NCBI GenBank assembly: GCA_020217035.1
Contig: JAIWOG010000134.1
Span: 1 to 10,000 of the forward strand
DNA length: 10,000 nucleotides
Direction of reading: 5' to 3'
Source: Magnetospirillum sp.
Lineage (GTDB): Bacteria > Pseudomonadota > Alphaproteobacteria > Rhodospirillales > Magnetospirillaceae
The notes under the pieces were generated by a model that worked only from the letters and a program-made list of their open reading frames with translations, did no database searches and was not told the origin of the DNA. Positions 1 through 5,274 of the stretch are shown one piece after another (position 1 is the stretch's first letter; every line of letters starts with the position of its first letter). The translations under genes were made by a program, and so were the position numbers.

Positions 1-1071
1 TACCTGGGACAGCCAGGTTTCGGCGGTGCGGCGGCCCAAGTCGCGCAGATAGACCAGGAAGTCCCATTCGGTGTTGAACTTGGACGACGCGGTCAACTGG
101 CGGAACTCGTCGGCGGCGGTAATGACGTGCAGCTTCAGCCGCCGATAGGTGTCCTCGCCGATCTCGCCCTGGTCGATCAGGGCGTTGATGCGGGCCAGGC
201 TGTCCAGGCCATGGGTCAGGCTGGCGTTGAAGACGATCTCGTTCATGCGGTTCAGGATGTCGCGCGCGGTGCGCGGCGTTCCCTTGCGTTCCGGCGGGTT
301 GATGGGCACCACCAGCAGATGCCGGGCTTCCGTCCCGTGCAGCAGGGGCAGAAGCGGCGGGTTGCAGGCATAGCCGCCATCCCAATAGGGCACGGTGTCG
401 ATTTCCACCGCCTGGAACAAGAACGGCAGGCAGGCCGAGGCCAGCACCGAATCGGCGGTGATTTCGCGGGTCGAAAAGATGCGGGCCTGGCCGGTTTCCA
501 CGTTGGTGGCGGCCACATGCACGGCGACGCGGCGCTGGCGGGACAAAGCGGGGAAATCCACGTGACGTTCCAGCACATCGCGCAGCGGATTCAATCCCAA
601 GGGGTTGGTCTGGTAGGGCGAGACGAATTGCCGGGCCACGTCCATCAACGCCAGCCAGGGCGAGCGGTCCAGGCTCCAGCCGCCGTCCAGGCGATCCAGC
701 CACGACCGGCGAAACGGCGACAACCGACCGGCGTCGGCCACCGACCGCCAAAAGCCTTCCAGCGACTGGCGGGCTTTCGCCGGGCCACCGTTGGTCAGGC
801 CGTGGGCCAGCACCACCGCGTTCATCGCCCCGGCGGAAGTGCCGGAAACCGCCGCCACCCGGATGTCGGGCTGTTCCAGCAGGCGGTCCAGAATTCCCCA
901 GGTCAAGGCGCCGTGGGCGCCGCCGCCTTGCAGGGCCAGGGCGACCACATGCTCGCGCTCGGGCGCGGCCTTTGGGGGTGGTTCGACGGGCGAAGCTGGC
1001 GGCGCCGGAAGCGGGGTGACAGGGTCAGGGCGGCGCAGCCAGCGCGGCAAGGGGAAACGGCCTAGGGGCAT
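1..1071 (-). CDS. Patatin-like phospholipase family protein (3' end cut by window edge)
   Basis: Predicted serine acyl hydrolase with a Ser-Asp dyad, acting on lipid acyl esters; the substrate cannot be told from sequence. The frame is open for 357 codons from ATG 1071 to base 1, so the stop lies outside the window. Visible patatin motifs in order are the glycine-rich oxyanion loop GGGAHG (residues 49-54), the nucleophile elbow GTSAG with Ser79, and DGG with catalytic Asp231. Residues 1-40 are proline-rich and basic, with no clear signal peptide, so a cytoplasmic or membrane-peripheral location is inferred. The end seen, around SKFNTEWDFL and GRRTAETWL, resembles the usual C-terminal part of bacterial patatins, so probably only a short tail is missing. 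The start is firm: an in-frame TGA lies four codons upstream and a GAGG ribosome site (1079-1082) sits 7 nt before ATG. It lies 78 bp downstream of the tetR gene on the same strand, so cotranscription is possible. Confidence 0.93.
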   Translation of the reverse strand, partial: MPLGRFPLPRWLRRPDPVTPLPAPPASPVEPPPKAAPEREHVVALALQGGGAHGALTWGILDRLLEQPDIRVAAVSGTSAGAMNAVVLAHGLTNGGPAKARQSLEGFWRSVADAGRLSPFRRSWLDRLDGGWSLDRSPWLALMDVARQFVSPYQTNPLGLNPLRDVLERHVDFPALSRQRRVAVHVAATNVETGQARIFSTREITADSVLASACLPFLFQAVEIDTVPYWDGGYACNPPLLPLLHGTEARHLLVVPINPPERKGTPRTARDILNRMNEIVFNASLTHGLDSLARINALIDQGEIGEDTYRRLKLHVITAADEFRQLTASSKFNTEWDFLVYLRDLGRRTAETWLSQV

Positions 1072-1149
1072 GTCGGCACCTCATGCTGCGCCGCACAATG
1101 ATGGGCGCATGAGGGGCGGATGCAAGGGATAATTCCAAGACAGCCGAAA

Positions 1150-1773
1150 TCAGCCCTGGGAGGGGGCGAAGGCTTTCAGCGCGAAATCCACCGCCGTCTC
1201 GATAGTGGCCTCGACGGTGAAATGCGGGTTGGGCGGCAGGTCGATCATCACCCGATGAAAGCATTCGCCGCGCAGCATGCTGATAAAGGCGTCCACCGCC
1301 CGACGGGTGTCGACGAAATCCAGCATGCCGCGTCGCTTCATGTCATCGAAGACCTCGCACAGCCGTTGCTTGCCGCGCAAGGGGCCGGCTTCGTACCAGG
1401 TCTTGGCCAGTTCCGGGTGGCGCGGCGCCTCGGCGATGACGATGCGGTAGATGCCCATGACCTCGGGCGCCAGGAACAGCGCCATCAGCCGTTGGGCGAC
1501 GGCGGTCAGGATGGTCCGCGCCTCCGACGAATCCGGTAGGGTCAAGGACGACAGCCCTTCCGCCTGGTCGTCGCAGCGCCGGCAGATGATGGCACCGAAC
1601 AGGTCGTCCTTGCTGGCGAAATGGGCGTAGATGGTGGCCTTGGACACGCCGGCGCGGGTGGCGACTTCGTCGACGCTGGTACTGGCGTAACCGCTTTCCA
1701 GGAAGCAGCGTTGGGCGGCGTCCAGCATGGCGGCGCGTTTGGCGGCGGAACGGGGGCTGAGGGGCTTTTCCAT
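1150..1773 (-). CDS. TetR/AcrR-family transcriptional repressor (AefR-like C-terminal domain)
   Basis: Ligand-responsive DNA-binding repressor of about 207 residues, a normal family length. The N-terminal TetR domain is clear: helix AAMLDAAQRCFLESGY, then the helix-turn-helix SVDEVATRAGVSKATIYAHF followed by SKDDLF. The C-terminal half (IYRIVIAEAPRHPELAKTWY and RRGMLDFVDTRRAVDAFISM) resembles the AefR-like ligand domain (TetR_C_7 type), recalled from memory rather than searched. Two starts are possible: ATG at 1773 (MEKPL), chosen here, and GTG at 1779, two codons earlier. Neither has a good Shine-Dalgarno sequence, so the start is uncertain by two residues. A 32-bp inverted repeat covers the GTG and ends 2 nt before the ATG, strongly suggesting autorepression. 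The gene follows addA after a 57-bp gap and precedes the patatin gene on the same strand. No efflux pump or other typical TetR target is divergent from it. The ligand is unknown. Confidence 0.95.
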   Translation of the reverse strand: MEKPLSPRSAAKRAAMLDAAQRCFLESGYASTSVDEVATRAGVSKATIYAHFASKDDLFGAIICRRCDDQAEGLSSLTLPDSSEARTILTAVAQRLMALFLAPEVMGIYRIVIAEAPRHPELAKTWYEAGPLRGKQRLCEVFDDMKRRGMLDFVDTRRAVDAFISMLRGECFHRVMIDLPPNPHFTVEATIETAVDFALKAFAPSQG

Positions 1774-1775
1774 AG

Positions 1776-1807
1776 TCACAAACTAAACTAACCAGTTTAG
1801 TTTGTGA
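1776..1807. promoter_or_regulatory. Probable TetR operator: 32-bp inverted repeat
   Basis: Perfect 14-bp arms, TCACAAACTAAACT (1776-1789) and AGTTTAGTTTGTGA (1794-1807), flank the 4-nt spacer AACC. The island has 10 G/C in 32 bases, standing out sharply from its GC-rich surroundings. It lies at the 5' end of the TetR-family gene and covers its possible GTG start. Symmetric operators of this size and position are typical for TetR-family autoregulation, so this is inferred to be the regulator's binding site. An RNA hairpin role after addA is less likely because no T-run follows on either strand. Confidence 0.82.
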
Positions 1808-1826
1808 AGGGTTTCAGTCATACCAA
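1798..1826 (-). promoter_or_regulatory. Possible sigma70-type promoter for tetR
   Basis: Read on the minus strand, TTGGTA (1826-1821) and AAACTA (1803-1798) are separated by 17 nt and could act as -35 and -10 boxes. The -10 match is weak. If real, transcription would start near the centre of the inverted repeat, giving a leader of under 20 nt and a classic steric repression layout. This is suggestive only. Confidence 0.2.
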
Positions 1827-1830
1827 CGGC

Positions 1831-4800
1831 TCAACCCACCATATCCGCCAACGCGTCGTCCAGCAAGGCGGGTTCGATCTCGCGGAAGTGCGGGCCATCG
1901 GTCCACACCAGGGCGCAACGGATTTTATGATGCGGATAGATGCAGGCCAGGGCCAGGCGATAGGCGGCCATCTGCCGCACATAAAGGACGGGGACGGGGT
2001 CGCTGGCGGCCGGCGGGTTGCGGTTGGTCTTGTAATCGACCACCAGCACCTCGGTGTCGGTGACCACCAGTCGGTCCACCTGGCCGGAAATGGCCCGGCT
2101 TTCGCCGATCAGGCCGACGATGGGCACCTCGGCCTGGCTGGCCGGGGTGAACAGCGGCGCGAAGCTGGCATGGTCCAGGATGTCGCTGACCTCGTTGGCC
2201 ACCGCCAGAGCCTGCGAGGTATCCAGCCCGCCGCTGGCCTTCAGGAAACGGATGGCCGCCTGGGCGCGTTTGTCGCGCGGGATTTCGGGCAGGATCTGCA
2301 GCAATTTATGCACCAGCTTGCCGCGTCGGAAGCGGGCCAGACCATCCGCGCCGCCCAAGGGCGAACGCACCGGTGGTTCCTCGCCCTCGGGGCGCGACGG
2401 CGCCAGCGGGCGCGGCGGCGACGGTTCCAGCGGGGCGGGTTGGCCGGCCCACAGCGGCAAGGCGGCCAGCGGCGGGATTTCCTCGGCGAAGGTCTTGGCC
2501 TCGACAGCCTCTTGCTGCGGACAGGATAGGCGCAGCACGACATTGTCCTCGGTCTCGCCCTGGGTTTCCAGGAACGGGTCGGCGATATCGGAGGCGACGG
2601 TTTCAAGTCCGGCCTTGATCAGATTATACCAGCAGCCGGCGGGGGGGGCTTTCTGGGTTTCCCAGCCGCACACGTAAAGCCGGTCCTCGGCCCGGGTCAT
2701 GGCCACGTAAAGCAGGCGGCGGTATTCCTGTTCGCGCTGGGTTTTCTTGGCGTCGCGGGCGTCATTGGCGACGCTGTCGGCCATTTCGGCCCTGGGCGGC
2801 CACAGCAGGATTTCGTCCTCGGGGGGGCCTGCCCACAGCAGGCGCGGGCCTTGGGTGGGCATTTGCAGGGTGTCGGGCATGAAGACGATGGGGGCCTGCA
2901 AGCCCTTGGACCCATGCACGGTCATGATGCGCACCGCATTGCCGCCGCCTTGTTCCAGGTCGCGCTTGATCTCGGTGCCACCGCTTTCCAGCCAGTGCAG
3001 GAAGCCTTGCAGCGACGGCGGATGGGCACGTTCGAACGCCATGCTCAGGGTGACGAACTCGTCCAGCGGGTCTTCCGCTTCCGGTCCCAGCCGCGCCAGG
3101 ATGGCCCGCTTGCCGCCCATGGGGCCCAGGACGTGGGCGAACAGGGTGAAGGGGGACAGATGGTCGGCCAGGGCCAGCAGGCGCGACAGGATGTCCTCGG
3201 CCCGGCCGAAGGCCGGCTCGGCCCCGGCCTGGCGCTTCAATGTCTCCCACAGGCTGGCTTGGCCGCGATTCCACGCCAGACGGAACAACTGGTCCTCGCT
3301 CAGGCCCACCAGCGGGCCTTTCAGCACCGTGGCCAGGGTCAGATCGTCCTCGGGCAGCAGCAGGAAATTGCCGAGCGCCATCAGATCCATCACCGCCATC
3401 TGCTCGGTCAGCACCATGCGGTCGGCGCCGGCGACGGGGACGCGCAATTCCTTCAACTCGCGGACCAAATCCTCGACGAAGCCGCCGCGCCGGCGCAGCA
3501 AGACCAGCACGTCGCCGGCGCGGACGGGGCGGTTCTGGCTTTCCAGACTCTCGCCGTCGATCATCGTCCGAATGCGCCGCGCCACCAGCCGGGCCAAGCG
3601 GGCGCGGGGCGAATCGCCGCGCAGCCTTTCGACCGGGGGCTTCCAGGCGGGGATCTCGTCGGCCGGGCGCGGCTTGACCGGTGGCCACACCTCCACCAGC
3701 CCGGCCTGGCCCCTGCGGGCGGCCAGATGCTCGGGCGCCGGGTCGTCGTGGGTGACGCCGTCGCGGCCCGGCCCGCCGCCGGCGAACACCGAATCCACCG
3801 CGTCCAGCACGGCGCGGGTGGAGCGGAAGGACAGGTTCAGCGGGATTTCCCGCCACGTGCGTTTGACGTTGCCGGCGGCCTCGGCGAAGCGCTGGCGCAT
3901 GGCCTTGAACGCCTCGGGGTCGGCGCGTTGGAAGGAATAGATGCTTTGCTTGACGTCGCCGACGGCGAAGATGGTGCGCAAGGTGTCCCGCGCCCCAAGT
4001 CCGGCGAAGAATTCCTCGCACAACGCCGCCACCACCGCCCATTGGTCGGGATTGGTGTCCTGGGCCTCGTCGATCAGCACGTGGTCGATGCCGCCATCCA
4101 GCTTGTAAAGCACCCACGGCGCCACCCCGGGACGGCCCAGCAGCTCGCGGGCCGCCAGGATCAGATCGTCGTAATCCATTAGGGCGCGGGCCTGCTTGGC
4201 GCGATCATAAGCCGCCAGCAGGGCGTGGCCCAGGCGCAGCAACGCCGCGGTGCACTCCGCCACCTGGGCGGCCCGCAGACGATCATTCACCCGCATCAGC
4301 CGCTCGGCCTCGATGGCCAGGGCCTTTTCCAGCCAGGGATGGGCGTCGCGCAAGGAATTGGTCACCAGCTTGGCCCTGGGCTCGCCCTTGGCGGTCAGCA
4401 CCGACAATCCATATTCCGCGAAACCGGCGACGCGGCCGACGGGATCGGCCAGCCACGTGGCCAGCCGTTCGCCGGCTTTCTGGTCGGTCTTGGCGCCACT
4501 CAGCAAGACGGGCACCGCCTGACGCAACGTCTCGGCGGCGAAGGAGGCGTCGTCGCAGGCGTGTTCCAAGATGGTTCGCGGAGTGTCGCCGGGTTCCAAT
4601 TGCAGCCGGGCGCGGGCGGCGGCGATGGCGCCGTCGACGCCGCCTTCACGGTCGAGCAGACGTTTCAGCCGGCCACGGTCGCTGGCAAGCTCGGCCATCA
4701 ATTCGGGAAAGGCGGTTTCGTGGATCTGTCCGGTGACCACTTCCAGCGCCAGGGCCAGCAAGGAATCGGCGCCGTCGCGGGCGGCGGCCAGCACCTGTTC

Positions 4801-5274
4801 CTTGGCCGCGTCCAGCAATTCGCCGGAATCGCGGTCGTCCATCACCTGGAAGTGCGGCGCCAGGCCGGCTTCCAGCGGGAAACGGCGCAGCAGCGACTGG
4901 CAGAAGGCGTGGATGGTTTCGATGCGCATGCCGCCGGGACTGTCCAGCACCAGGGCGAACAGCCGCCGCGCCCGCACTTCCTCGTCCGGCTGCGGCGGGC
5001 GGCCCAGCAACTCGCCCAGGGCCTTGGCCAGGGTGACGTCGTCGGCGATGGCCCAGCCCGCCAGCTTGGAATTAACGCGGTTGCTCATCTCGGCGGCCGC
5101 CGCCTTGGTGAAGGTCAGGCACAACAGCTTGGACGGGGCATTGCCGGCCAGCAGCAGGTTCAGCACCCGGTCGGTCAACACCTTGGTCTTGCCGGTGCCC
5201 GCCGACGCCGCCACCCAGACGGATGCAGCCGGGTCGGCGGCTTGTTGTTGGCGCAGGCTGGCTTCGGCGATCAT
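1831..5274 (-). CDS. addA: Double-strand break repair helicase-nuclease subunit AddA (alpha-type)
   Basis: ATP-dependent 3'-5' helicase plus nuclease that, with AddB, resects double-strand DNA ends for RecA loading; 1147 residues, a normal size for alphaproteobacterial AddA. UvrD/Rep motifs appear in order: QQQAADP near 9-15, Walker A ASAGTGKT 23-30, motif Ia LTFTKAAAAEM 53-63, motif II DEAQD 402-406, motif III VGDVKQSIYSFQRADP 438-453, motif IV LNLSFRSTR 479-487, motif V TVHGSKGLQAP 785-795, motif VI YRRLLYVAMTRAEDRL 851-866. A proline-rich linker (about 946-972) leads to a RecB-type PD-(D/E)XK nuclease with GKLVHKLL (His989), GQVDRL (Asp1067) and VVDYKT (Asp1080, Lys1082), so both activities look intact. 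I chose ATG 5274 because it overlaps the addB stop as ATGA, directly follows a purine-rich ribosome site, and leaves the family-like start MIAEASLRQQQ. An ATG 30 nt upstream would add only a Gly/Arg-rich tail read from addB. Confidence 0.97.
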   Translation of the reverse strand: MIAEASLRQQQAADPAASVWVAASAGTGKTKVLTDRVLNLLLAGNAPSKLLCLTFTKAAAAEMSNRVNSKLAGWAIADDVTLAKALGELLGRPPQPDEEVRARRLFALVLDSPGGMRIETIHAFCQSLLRRFPLEAGLAPHFQVMDDRDSGELLDAAKEQVLAAARDGADSLLALALEVVTGQIHETAFPELMAELASDRGRLKRLLDREGGVDGAIAAARARLQLEPGDTPRTILEHACDDASFAAETLRQAVPVLLSGAKTDQKAGERLATWLADPVGRVAGFAEYGLSVLTAKGEPRAKLVTNSLRDAHPWLEKALAIEAERLMRVNDRLRAAQVAECTAALLRLGHALLAAYDRAKQARALMDYDDLILAARELLGRPGVAPWVLYKLDGGIDHVLIDEAQDTNPDQWAVVAALCEEFFAGLGARDTLRTIFAVGDVKQSIYSFQRADPEAFKAMRQRFAEAAGNVKRTWREIPLNLSFRSTRAVLDAVDSVFAGGGPGRDGVTHDDPAPEHLAARRGQAGLVEVWPPVKPRPADEIPAWKPPVERLRGDSPRARLARLVARRIRTMIDGESLESQNRPVRAGDVLVLLRRRGGFVEDLVRELKELRVPVAGADRMVLTEQMAVMDLMALGNFLLLPEDDLTLATVLKGPLVGLSEDQLFRLAWNRGQASLWETLKRQAGAEPAFGRAEDILSRLLALADHLSPFTLFAHVLGPMGGKRAILARLGPEAEDPLDEFVTLSMAFERAHPPSLQGFLHWLESGGTEIKRDLEQGGGNAVRIMTVHGSKGLQAPIVFMPDTLQMPTQGPRLLWAGPPEDEILLWPPRAEMADSVANDARDAKKTQREQEYRRLLYVAMTRAEDRLYVCGWETQKAPPAGCWYNLIKAGLETVASDIADPFLETQGETEDNVVLRLSCPQQEAVEAKTFAEEIPPLAALPLWAGQPAPLEPSPPRPLAPSRPEGEEPPVRSPLGGADGLARFRRGKLVHKLLQILPEIPRDKRAQAAIRFLKASGGLDTSQALAVANEVSDILDHASFAPLFTPASQAEVPIVGLIGESRAISGQVDRLVVTDTEVLVVDYKTNRNPPAASDPVPVLYVRQMAAYRLALACIYPHHKIRCALVWTDGPHFREIEPALLDDALADMVG

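Noticed and set aside
127..1065. A 312-codon plus-strand open frame opposite the patatin gene
   Set aside because: Gln/Gly/Arg-rich shadow; the minus-strand frame carries the complete patatin motif set and an in-frame upstream stop fixing its start.
1120..1139. Sigma54-like promoter upstream of the patatin gene (minus strand, TTGG...TTGC)
   Set aside because: The GG and GC elements are separated by 11 nt instead of the required 10, and the rest of the -24 box does not match.
1776..1807. The inverted repeat as a rho-independent terminator for addA
   Set aside because: The stem is AT-rich and no T-run follows it on either strand; symmetry and position fit a repressor site better.
2747..4182. 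Plus-strand open frames of about 400-440 codons opposite addA
   Set aside because: Low-complexity composition, no family motif, and fully inside addA whose helicase motifs are unmistakable on the other strand.
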